64,000 nt of DNA from Acanthosepion pharaonis (Eukaryota > Mollusca > Cephalopoda > Sepiida > Sepiidae), in NCBI GenBank assembly GCA_903632075.3, contig CAHIKZ030003464.1, forward strand, positions 627,001 through 691,000, in the 5' to 3' direction. Under the pieces are notes generated by a model, which saw only the letters and a program-made list of their open reading frames with translations, did not search any database and was not told the origin of the DNA. The translations under genes and the position numbers were made by a program. Positions 54,782-64,000 of this stretch are shown here, piece by piece. Numbering within the stretch: the stretch's first letter is position 1; each line of letters starts with the position of its first letter.

Positions 54782-56013
54782 CAGTGATGAGTTTTCTGTT
54801 GGTTCACATCTGCTTCTTTCGTTATTTTTAGGTATTTACCATGCAACGCCTTGTCCTCCTAGTTTTTTATTACTTGATTTGGCCAAGTTGTTTTTGCTTT
54901 CTGTTTCACTCGTTTGGCGTAGATGGTATTCGGTTCACTTTTTTGTTGGTAGGATTTTAGGTTTATTAGTCTGTTTTATGAAGAGTTCAGCTTCTTTGTT
55001 GATTAAGTGGATTTGGTGTTTTACTATTTGTAAAAGAAGGTCATTGGTTTTTGTGAGGTATGCTTCCAATCCGATTGTTCTGTTAGATCAAATTGGATTA
55101 GAACTCAGCCTTCTAAAGCTCTTGGTACTTATAGTCTATTAACATCTGATTTTGGGTGGTGTATGCTTATTTGGGTAAACATTTTTCTGGTGTTGGTGTC
55201 AAATCTTTTAATGTCATTCAACTTCCATTTAATAATGTTGAAGCTGTATGTTACAACGGGTATAGCTAAAGTGTTGATAGCCTTCATTTTATTACCCCCC
55301 CATTAAGTTCGCTTTCTAGTATCAAACGTATTCTCCTATAATATTGTTTTCGGATTTTTTTCTTCGTAATTAAATGTTGTATTCTGTCTCCTTCGTTAAT
55401 TCCTAAGTATTTGTATGTACCATTATTATTATTATTACTATTCGAACAAATACGTCTTGATAGAACATGAAATAGCAAAACATAAATCAATCGAGAAACA
55501 ATAATGGAGGAAAAGGCAAAAGTTCTACACTTAAATTAAAAATTATTATTATTGATACAGTACTTCCTTGAATATCAGGATAACTTGGAAAAAAAGGTTG
55601 GAAAACTATGCTTGGATAATTGAATCTCTAAATTCTCGAAGAAGAACGAAGAAAAAAGACGTTTTCTGAAAGAGATTTAACATTTATATCATGAAATAAA
55701 AAACCCAACATTTTTACACATTTCCTTTAAGGTTTTGTCCAATTTGTTTTGGATGAAGAATATGTGTTAATGTTTTTGTCTGTTTCCGGCTGGTCTCGCT
55801 TTTTTCAGTCGCTAACTCACGACGCTAGATTTAAGGATATGGATTTGTAAGGAACGCTTCTGATTGAAAACGCAAAAAACCTAAAATATTTGTTGTAGAC
55901 CGGTTGTACGTTACCCAACTTGTTGCGGGCGTCAGTAACGTTGTATTTGAAATTGGGAATAACACGCTGTCACCTGAAATACCCACAACAAAATGGCGGA
56001 TTCGGGATGTGAG
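54782..56013. repeat. 1.24-kb duplicated segment, copy 2
   Basis: Counterpart of 45970-47212. Its first about 650 bp is the minus-strand LINE region 'YLGINEGDRIQHLI' etc. A third partial copy (about 150 bp, from 'gcaaaacataaatcaatcga') is attached directly at 56013-56165. Confidence 0.9.
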
Positions 56014-56344
56014 CAAAACATAAATCAATCGAGAAACAATAATGGAGGAAAAGGCAAAAGTTATACACTTAAATTAAAAATTATTATTATTGATACAGTA
56101 CTTCCTTGAATATCAGAAGAACTTGGAAAAAAAGCTTGGAAAACCAGGCTTGGATAATAGCAAAACATAATGGTATGGTAACTTCTTGGGAGAACACTCA
56201 TTCATCATGGTAGGTGAAAGTTCAACGTCTGCTCGGTGGTGGCGGAAAGTTAAAAGTTTGGTTTAGGGTCTATAAAATTTTACAAGCTTGTCCTTCCCCC
56301 CATTAATCTACCAGGTCTATGTTAGAGGAAAAAAATGTTACGAC

Positions 56345-56622
56345 TGAGGAGAAAATACTGAGGAATGGCCGTCATTGATTTCACGGGTTTTCGATGACTG
56401 GCCGTTAACAACGACCTTTAGAGACCTACCAGTTAAGAATGCCTTGGTAAATAAGAAAGACAACCCAGTGATTCCATAGCTGGAGAGTTTATGTAGTAGT
56501 TCACCTCTTAGATATCCAGAGCAGAGTTTCACAAACGTTTTCACACGTGGAACCTTTCCAGGTTCAGAAGATTTTTTGGGAACCCCAGATAATAATACTT
56601 TTCCTAATATAAATATTTTCAT
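56345..56622 (-). pseudogene. Jockey-like RT fragment
   Basis: The minus strand reads 'LLHKLSSYGITGLSFLFT', 'FLTGRSLKVVVNGQSS' and 'KTREINDG', the region between RT blocks A and B, close to the 4.13-4.65 kb copy ('VVNGQSSESHEINAG'). The catalytic blocks on both sides are missing. Confidence 0.8.
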
Positions 56623-56623
56623 T

Positions 56624-57411
56624 ATCAGAATCCCTGACAACCGGACTAAGAAGGCCTTCCGGATATGAGGAATTGGTTACAAAGTCCGATATGAGGGGTT
56701 ATATTTAGATTAAAATAAAAGAACTGAAATCAGGTTTAACATTTATTTTCAATGTTTTATAGTAAACAAAATAAGCTAATGGTGAGTGAAATATAACGGA
56801 ATTGATTTTAAGAGAAATAAATTATGTAATGTTAATGAATATTCATTAAATTAAGAATGCCACGTATGCAAAACAAATAATGTAACGAGGATTTTTTTTA
56901 ATCGCTGTTGCATGATGATTCTTTTTCTTTTAATGTCATTCTCAACTTTTTCCGCATTTCGTTTTGTTTTTTTTCTTGAAATTTTTTAAAAGAAAGACAT
57001 TTTTTTTAACTCTGCGTGCGTTATTGCAATCGTCATAGCTTAATGCTGGCTTTCTTTCCATAAAACTGACAACCTCTTCAATAGATTTTTTTCAATTTCA
57101 GTCCAGGTTTCATCACAATCATGCATCTCGTCGCTATCTTGTTGCAGATGTGTCTCGTTGTTATCCTTTCCTCTTATTCCCATCATCTTTTGCACCAGTA
57201 CAAGCCATTATGGTGAAATAAGCATAAGCAATTATCCAAAGTAAATTTCCTGAAAAACAGAAATTTCAAATCAGTTACATATCACTCAAATAGTTAAAAT
57301 ATACACATCAAAATCATGTCCGGATATGCGGGTTTCCGGATATGCGGGTTTCCGGATATGCGGGTTTCCGGATATGAGCCAGTCCGGATATGAGGGATTC
57401 TACTGTACTTT
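56624..57411 (-). mobile_element. pogo-like DNA element remnant (~790 bp)
   Basis: The ends are inverted: 'agaatccctgacaaccggac' at 56629 and, on the minus strand from 57409, 'agtagaatccctcatatcc'. Subterminal 'ccggatatg' repeats occur at both sides (four at 57318-57395). On the minus strand at 57100-56950, 'EEVVSFMERKPALSYDDC' and 'NNARRVKKNVFLLKNFKK' resemble the C-terminal tail of pogo/Tigger transposases. The catalytic domain is absent. Confidence 0.6.
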
Positions 57412-57985
57412 TATAAATAATAAGTACGTTCAAAAAGAAAAAAAAAATGTTATACTTCTCACGAGTGACACGTGAAACAGAATTACGAACAATGTTAAGA
57501 TGGAATTTATTTCATGCGTAATCAGAATTTTTTTATATATGCAATGACAACAATGCTTTTGTTTCATATTGTCACATAATTTTTTAATGTTTGGCTTTAT
57601 ACGTGGGAGTTTGATTCTCAAGGTAGCAGCAGGATTAAGCCTACTTCGTTGTTTAGATTTTATGGCTGCCTAATAGGAAAATCCGTTTGCACATGAGTAG
57701 GTTGGTGTTGTGTTTTTAACCGGAATGTAGACATAGGAAAGTTGCGCCAACGAGAGTCAAGTAACAGCCAGAGCTTTTTCCAATATGGCGAGAAAATTAA
57801 CTTTCAGATTTATGTGGTGTCATAGTACACAGATGATATCACAATAAATAACGACTTTTCAATTCAGCAATAACATGATACAATTATCATTCACTGATAT
57901 ACCATAAAAAAAAAAAAAAAACTATTACAAGATATATCACAATATTATAGAAAAATCTAAATCTGTTGACAATTATTTAGGAGGA
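57412..57985. other. No recognisable gene
   Basis: AT-rich sequence with homopolymers. No supported feature. Confidence 0.4.
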
Positions 57986-57989
57986 TTGG

Positions 57990-58310
57990 CGCGATTTTTT
58001 TTACTCCTGTGGCAGTGGAGATTTCTGGGGTTATTGGCCCTCGTTTGATAGATGGCGTTCCTTCGTAGGATTGGCGTGATTGCGTCTCGATTAAGGTATG
58101 ATCCTCGCGAAACGGAGTGGTTCTTGCAGCACGTCTCACTGGTCATGGTTCGTGGTAATGCTTTTTCCATCATTGTGGCTGGCAGAGGATAGAAAAAAAA
58201 GTAAAAACAACATTTTTTTTACTTCTGTGGCAGTGGAGACTTCAGGGGTTATTGGCTCTCGTTCGATGGCGTTCCTTCGGGGGATTGGCGCGAAAAAAAT
58301 TGTTCATAGC
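57990..58310 (+). repeat. Direct repeat pair of ~85 bp
   Basis: 'tcctgtggcagtggagattt' to 'cgtaggattggcgtgattg' (58005-58082) is repeated as 'ttctgtggcagtggagactt' to 'cgggggattggcgcgaaaaa' (58222-58300), with about 140 bp between. Non-coding. Confidence 0.75.
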
Positions 58311-58384
58311 TACTTTGTTCTAGATTGTCATTAATGGTCAACTGGACTTGCTTTGTTTCAATAAATCCATTTTTTAGAAATTAT

Positions 58385-58685
58385 TTACGAACCTTGATAA
58401 TGTGTTATGTTAAACATAAACTCTGAACTTTTGTCACCGAACCCCAGACATTTCTTTGTGGAACCACTGGGTTCCTTGGAACCCACCTTGAGAACCTCTG
58501 ATTTCGGGTGATAGTCTTCGTGACAATTTTTTTTGTCTTGCAGCGCGCCGATTCTGTGAGTAATGACACTTAAGACATCCTCTGTGGCTGTAGCGGAGCG
58601 AAATTCATGCTGGTTATCACTCGGGAGGTTGTTCCATTTGAGGCGTTCAACAACCTTCTTGTTGCTTACAGACAACTATTGGTTG
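58385..58685 (-). pseudogene. Jockey-like RT N-terminal block
   Basis: The minus strand reads 'NLPSDNQHEFRSATATED', 'VLSVITHRIGALQDK', the RT segment just before block A ('QHGFRxxxST' type motif). Downstream it becomes unrecognisable. It complements the pieces at 56.35 and 54.2 kb, all on the minus strand, though their order (58.4, then 56.3, then 54.2 kb, reading minus) could also reflect one element split by later insertions. Confidence 0.75.
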
Positions 58686-58899
58686 TTGATGGTACTAAAG
58701 AGACTAGTAAGAACGATGTCGTGACAGGGACGCACGTTCAACCACATTCTTAAAAACGGAAAAACACGGAGTTGGTACCTTCATTAGATTTTAGGAGCAT
58801 CTCTCTTTCAGGCAGCGATTAAATTTCGGTGATCAAACACAGATTTAAAAAAAAAATTGTATTATTATTATTATTATTATTCTAGGTAGAGGAGGAGTA

Positions 58900-59155
58900 A
58901 TGTATAGAGGTTGGGGTTGAAAATCGGAGAGCCGAGTTCGAATCCATTACAATCATTTGCGTGCTAATACCCTTGGGAAAGGTATGAATCCCTTTCTTCT
59001 CTAGTTATGGGTAAATAGCAGAACAGACCGGGTAGCCTGGTCTACATCAGAAAGAAATGGCAACCTACTGCGGAAAAAATATGCCTCGTCAGTCATGTAT
59101 CGAAAGATACATGATCGCCTAACCGTGTAACACGCATGACACATAACTGACTGCC
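58900..59155 (+). repeat. SINE body copy with head-like start
   Basis: 'agagccgagttcgaatccat' (B-box-like GTTCGAATCC), then 'cccttgggaaaggtatgaat' and the same downstream body as 60-290, to 'cacgcatgacacataactga'. Confidence 0.65.
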
Positions 59156-59400
59156 TTTCCAGTCGAATCTATTAATTTCACTTACGAACTAATACACTTG
59201 GGAAAGGTATGAATCGTCTTCTTCTCCCCCAGCTATTGGTAAATAGCAAGACATACTGGGTTCTATAGCCTTGGATCGCAACTGGTTTACCGCAGAACGA
59301 AATGGCAACCTACTGCGGGAAAAAATCTGCCTCGTCAGTCATTTATCGAAAGATACATGATCGCCTAAGCTTGTTTCACGCATAGCACATAACTGACTGA
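59156..59400 (+). repeat. SINE body copy, tandem with previous
   Basis: Repeats the 58.93-59.15 kb unit directly ('cacttgggaaaggtatgaat' ... 'gcacataactgactga'). The two are head-to-tail. Confidence 0.65.
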
Positions 59401-59809
59401 TTATTCTAGGTGGGACGGTGTTCCCCATTCACTGAACTTGTGCCTAACTTAGTAAAATATCAGAATGTTATAATGTGAGTAAAATCAGATTTTTATGCAG
59501 ACAGATTAACAATCTTTATCGATTCATAACTCAATTTGGTGGCCTGACGCTATGATTCGTACAACGGTTTGGTCGCTTGTGATTCATGACTAAAAAGTCA
59601 AACACAATTGCTAAAGTTTTTCTTCTTAAGATTTGCCCGACATATTGCTCCACGTATCAGCATTTTGTCGATCAATGCATCCGATAAAACCTGCTAAATA
59701 TTTCGTTTTTCTTTTCTTCTGTCGCCACATTCGCCATTTCATAGAATTTCTAGACATTCTTTTGGAATTTATGAGATGAGGAATTATTTTTACAGAGTGA
59801 GAAAACGGC

Positions 59810-60470
59810 ATGTCAACAAAATGATGCTAGGCTAAAAATATACGAATCCCAATATATCCATCGTAACAAACAGCCAGGAACATTATTATTATTAGTAGTA
59901 GTAGTATTAGTAGTAATATTAGTATTAGTAGTAGTATCGCGAAAACAGACCATCAACTAAGGGACGTCAGGTCATAAATATTAGTAGCCTGATATACACA
60001 TCATAAGACCGAGTGTAATAAGGATATACCAGATATTACTATTATTATTATTATTATTATTATTTAGAAAAAGCCCGCCAACTACTAAAAGACTTCTGGT
60101 TACAAATAAACGAAACCCAATGTATCCTTCATGACATCCAATCTAAGAGTATATTAAACAGATTATTATTACTGGGAGAAAGAACAGACTGCCAATTAAG
60201 GAACTCCAGGTTACAAATATACGAAGCCCAGTATATCCAGCATGACCCCCAGTGTTATAAGGGTATAACAGGCACATTGTTATTATTATTATTATTATTA
60301 TTATTAATAGTAGTAGTAGTATTAGTATTAGTAGTAGTATTGGGAGAATAACAGACAAGGAACTTCAAGTTACAAATATACAAAGCAAAAATGTACCCAT
60401 CATGGTAAGGGTATATTTGATACAGAATTCTTCTTTTTTCTTCTTTCGTTCTTTCTTTCTTCCTTCCTTC

Positions 60471-60528
<58 letters not shown>

Positions 60529-60700
60529 CCTACTTCTTCTTCTTCTCATTATTATTATTATTATTATTATTAAGTGAGAGAAAAGTACATGAACGTAATG
60601 ATGCTGTTGTGCAAATATATGAAGTCAAAATGTACTGAGTATGACACCAGTCTTATAGAATTATACCAGCCACATTTGCCCACAGGCGCACGCTCGCAAA
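59810..60700 (+). repeat. Long-unit repeat with embedded trinucleotide tracts
   Basis: Units of about 120-180 bp carry 'acagac..ccaactaagg', 'aggttacaaatatacgaagc', 'ccagtatatccagcatgac' and 'gtataacaggcac'. Each is followed by (ATT)n or (AGT)n. Five to six units are recognisable. A (TTTC)n tract interrupts at 60448-60528. Confidence 0.7.
60448..60528. repeat. (TTTC)n microsatellite
   Basis: About 18 tetranucleotide units. Confidence 0.95.
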
Positions 60701-60914
60701 TATGGTTAGATAACCTTGTAGGAAGAACCCAGTTAGAAATACCTTCAGTTCAAGTAATTCAGTTCGATTTAGAATATTCCCAAGTTGGGCTTTCATGTCT
60801 CTTTCGATTCATGACTGACTAAACACAAGATTTTCCAGCAGTAAGTTATCATATCATTCTGCCATAGAGTGGTTGACATCCAAGTCTATAGTATGCAATC
60901 TGTCGTGCTATTTA

Positions 60915-61025
60915 ACTCACAGATGGGAAGGGCAAAGAGAGAAGGATTCATAACATTTTCAAGGGTATTTGCGCGTAAATGAATATAATGAACCTGACTA
61001 GAATTCGAACTCGTATCTCTAGAGT
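60915..61025 (-). repeat. SINE body fragment
   Basis: 'aaggattcataacattttca' with 'gtaaatgaatataatgaacc' and 'gaattcgaactcgtatctct' matches the plus-strand form of the 53.2-kb SINE body. The 5S head is missing. Confidence 0.55.
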
Positions 61026-61029
61026 TCAT

Positions 61030-61795
61030 AGAAAATAATGGAAGTGGAAATAAATTAGACGAAATGAAAGAAATCCTAGACCAAACTGAATAATGTTTGA
61101 CAATGCTTCAAATCAAAATTGCAGATAATATTACTACTATTAATACTACTTGTGTAGTAATAGTTGCAGATAATATTACTACTACTAATACTACTAGCAT
61201 TAGTAGTAGTAATAATATGCAGATAATATTACTACTACTAATACTACTAGTGGAAATAAAACAATTGAAATGAAGATGAAAGAAATCCTAGTCCAAAATG
61301 AATAATGCTTGACAATGCTTCATCTAATGAAAATTGCATATAATATTACTATTACTAATACTACTAGTGGAAATAAAGCAATTGAAATGAAGATGAAAGA
61401 AATCCTAGTCCAAAATGAATAATGCTTGACAATGCTTTATCTAATGAAAATTGCAGGTAATATTACTACTACTAATACTACTAGTGGAAATAAAGCAATT
61501 GAAATGAAGATGAAAGAAATCCTAGTCCAAAATGAATAATGCTTGACAATGCTTCATCTAATGAAAATTGCAGATAATATTACTACTACTAATACTACTA
61601 GTGGAAATAAAGCAATTGAAATGAAGATGAAAGAAATCCTAGTCCAAAATGAATAATGCTTGACAATGCTTCATCTAATGAAAATTGCAGGTAATATTAC
61701 TACTACTAATACTACTAGTGGAAATAAAGCAAATGAAATGAAGATGAAAGAAATCCTAGTCCAAAATGAATAATGCTTGACAGTAATCAAAATTG
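61030..61795 (+). repeat. ~118-bp satellite, about six units
   Basis: Unit: 'aatattactactactaatac' + 'tactagtggaaataaagcaa' + 'ttgaaatgaagatgaaagaa' + 'atcctagtccaaaatgaata' + 'atgcttgacaatgcttcatc' + 'taatgaaaattgcagg'. The last four units are almost identical, while the first is diverged and contains an inverted 'agtagtagtaataata' piece. No coding content. Confidence 0.9.
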
Positions 61796-61799
61796 GTAG

Positions 61800-62300
61800 A
61801 AAATATTATATCATACTAGTTCATAAAAGACGTATGTTTTCCTTTCTATGTGTTATCAGATTTGCTTTCAAGTTTTTCCTGTTTACCTAAGGTGTAAAAC
61901 TCGAATCAAATTATCCGTGTCTGTCACTTCACAGTAGAAATGTTATTGCCATTAAATAACATTATATTAGTTTCGCTTGTGATTTACAGTGTGACAAAAG
62001 GTTGTCTTGGTAGGAACGTTTACATTACTGGACGGGAATTTTCTATTGGTTAGTACCGAGTCGTGGCTGTTTGACTAATGTAAAATTGTCCTTTTCGTTT
62101 ACTTACTGTATTTAATGCCTTCTTGTTCGACGCCCCTCCTCTACTCTTTAAATATTTGATGGAAATTTGCCACCGAAAAGAACAAGCAAACAAAGAATTC
62201 ATCACGATTGCTAAAAAACAGAAAAATCAAATGAAAATAAATAAAAAAAATACTGGGTCACTTTTTAAAATATTCAAGGATGAAGCCTTACAATGTTCTT
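61800..62300. other. No recognisable gene
   Basis: Nothing supportable on either strand. Confidence 0.4.
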
Positions 62301-62309
62301 AGCCATAAT

Positions 62310-62750
62310 TTTTCAGAAGCGATACAGTAAAAAGTAAAGGGACAGGATTTTAAAATCGCGACCCCTTAAATTTTACGAAGACGAATTTTTAGGAAGCAAC
62401 ACCTTAAAATGTTTAAGGTCGGAATTTTAAAACGCGACTATTTAAAAGGTTCCAAATCAGACTTTTCTGATGCAATTCTTTAACATGTCCAAAGATGGAA
62501 TTTTCAGATGTGACACCTTAAAATGCTCAGCGACGGAATTTTAAAACACTTTAAAATGTCCAAAGATAAATTTTTCCTTTGCGACACCTTAAGATGTTTA
62601 AGGACGGAATTTTAAGACGCGATTAAAATATCCAAAGACAAAATTTTCAAATGCAAAACCTCAAAATGATCAAATTTTTTAGACGCAACACTAAAGTAGT
62701 CATGGAGGTAACTATCAAATGCAATACTGTAAAATGTTAAACGTTGGACA
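62310..62750 (+). repeat. Highly diverged tandem repeat (~45-60 bp)
   Basis: The phrases 'cggaattttaaaacgcgac', 'accttaaaatg' and 'tccaaagatggaatttt' recur about eight times with changing spacing, which suggests an old satellite. Confidence 0.6.
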
Positions 62751-62954
62751 TTTCAAATCATCATCATCATCATCTCTATGACCGAGTGCTGTCGTAGGCG
62801 TAGAGTCACTGTACAGTTAAGAACCTGATCAGCTCCCTCCATCTGCGTATCGTCTCTTGTGCAAAGATGTCACACATTAAATTGTTGAAAGCTTAACTTT
62901 TCAAATGAGACAGCTTACTAGCAAAATTTAGAACGTATTAATTTTTGACTATTT

Positions 62955-63235
62955 CATCTTGGTGTTGAACTGCTATGTAATATCTTCTGGATATCGGGCC
63001 ATCTGGAAAATTTCCTAACAGATTTGAAGGAATGGCAATGTAGTTCTACAGAAAGTTTCTAAGAATGCCATGGATGGATCATGTGAAAAATGTGGAAATT
63101 ATAAGCAAAACTGGAACAAAAACGACACGTGTACTAAGAAATAGAAAGAGGTTGTTGACATTTCTGGGACACATAATGAAGAAAGACGCTGTTATAAACA
63201 TGTGTATGACAACACGAAAGAATAACCGATAAAAA
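62955..63235 (+). pseudogene. LINE RT C-terminal fragment (same family as 25.15 kb)
   Basis: Shifted plus-strand frames read 'FYRKFLRMPWMDHVKN', 'TTRVLRNRKRLLTFLGHI' and 'MKKDAVIN', corresponding to 'FYRRMLRISWTE' ... 'RQLKFLEHVMRKEG' of the copy at 25140-25840. Heavily mutated. Confidence 0.75.
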
Positions 63236-63785
63236 CAAGTACCGCCGGTTAGACAAAAAGAAAAGACAAGAATTTTTAAGAATAAAATTGTTTGTATTGC
63301 CGATATAGAGTATCAAGGCAGAATATCTCTTTATGGGCAAGGGAAGCGACTTGGAGGATGGGGAGTGTCTGTAGAGCCTGTAGTTGATGCGCGTGTCGGG
63401 TTGGAGGTATGGAATTGACGTGTTGACATTGACAGCTTATTCATTCCTTGTCACAGTGATAGTATCGTGAACGCCGTTCTTAAAAGCAGACGGTGTGTTT
63501 TATGACACAGGGTTTGTTTGTTTTTGGTCATGTCATTGCTTTAACGTTGGTGGTTGACTTTATATAAAGTGTATATTGTGTAACAGCAAAATTGTTCAAT
63601 TGTTAGATTAAGCTTGAAACCTTTGTATCTTAGAAATGCTTAAAGATATCTTACTGGAATTCTTAGAGGTTTTTTTTATAACACTATTGGACTCTTCTTT
63701 GAGCTATAAGAATCTGTAAATACTCTCTAAGTTTAACATAAATCAATCATAAACGAGAATCCTCATGATGGGTTGAAATAAAGTT
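63236..63785. other. No recognisable gene
   Basis: No supported feature. Confidence 0.4.
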
Positions 63786-63786
63786 C

Positions 63787-63788
<2 letters not shown>

Positions 63789-63836
<48 letters not shown>
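63789..63836. repeat. (CT)n(AT)n microsatellite
   Basis: CT units followed by AT units. Confidence 0.95.
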
Positions 63837-63924
63837 TAAGATATTTTTATGTTCATACATTATTTTTATAGATACAAATATTTAAGTAAATGCTCTGTTT
63901 TATAATAAACAGTATTAATTAACA

Positions 63925-64000
63925 TTTACCGGCCTGAATGTCCGAGAAATTTTCATAGAAAATTTTCGTCTTCCGGCAGGAATCGAACCTGAATCCTATA
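63925..64000 (-). repeat. tRNA-like or tRNA-derived SINE, cut by the window end
   Basis: On the minus strand 'tcaggttcgattcctgccgg' is a good T-arm (CAGG-TTCGATT-CCTG) with a B-box GGTTCGATTCC. The 5' part with the A-box would lie beyond position 64000. The continuation 'aagacgaaaattttctatga' has no CCA-proximal acceptor match that I can verify, so a SINE is more likely than a gene. Confidence 0.5.

Overview
This is a eukaryotic, intergenic-type window from an animal genome, most plausibly a mollusc and perhaps a cephalopod. That placement is an inference from the dense (TA)n/(TG)n microsatellites and the mix of restriction-endonuclease-type LINEs, Helitrons, Penelope-like elements, pogo/Tigger-type DNA elements and SINEs; no host gene is present to anchor it. 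The base composition is AT-rich. No intact protein-coding gene was found: every coding stretch with recognisable homology belongs to a transposable element and is broken by frameshifts, stops or truncation.

Layout. 0-1.5 kb: a SINE-type body, then a tandem array (471-1446) of GC-rich units organised as an A-B-A-B dimer, each able to form several strong hairpins. 2.7-10 kb: a pile-up of 3' ends of one LINE family (CCHC knuckle plus PD-D type endonuclease, (AAT)n tails), a Jockey-like RT piece, a second SINE family and a Helitron 3' end. 10.6-12 kb: a dead mariner transposase and U2-snRNA-like 5' ends embedded in sequence related to the first array. 13.2-19.7 kb: nested insertions. A pogo/Tigger-like DNA element contains a LINE fragment and a Ty3/gypsy-type LTR element on the minus strand, with 255-bp LTRs, a perfect 5-bp target duplication and gag-protease, but with RT, RNase H and integrase deleted. 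A solo LTR of another family follows.

19.8-37 kb: Helitron helicase remnants, a satellite, LINE tails, many microsatellites, a decayed Helitron (about 28.7-32.3 kb) whose Helitron-like N-terminal region is still readable, and several hammerhead-ribozyme-like motifs close to TA tracts. 38-41.8 kb: a decayed Penelope-like element (RT plus GIY-YIG remnants, minus strand) with a hammerhead-like motif near its 3' end, a second solo LTR and a long AT-rich repeat that also occurs at 23 kb. 43-47 kb: a minisatellite and LINEs on the minus strand. 46.0-47.2 kb is duplicated at 54.8-56.0 kb. 47.6-58.7 kb: clustered MITEs, two 5S-rRNA-derived SINEs, LINE tails, a 15-bp minisatellite, a Helitron helicase piece and a tRNA-derived SINE. 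59-64 kb: SINE bodies, several satellites and a LINE tail.

The most interesting material is RNA-structural rather than coding: the dimeric hairpin array and its link to U2-like sequence, the hammerhead-type motifs near microsatellites, and the LTR-element leader, whose tandem repeat reiterates its own primer-binding-site/LTR junction. All homology statements are from reading motifs by eye; no database search was run.
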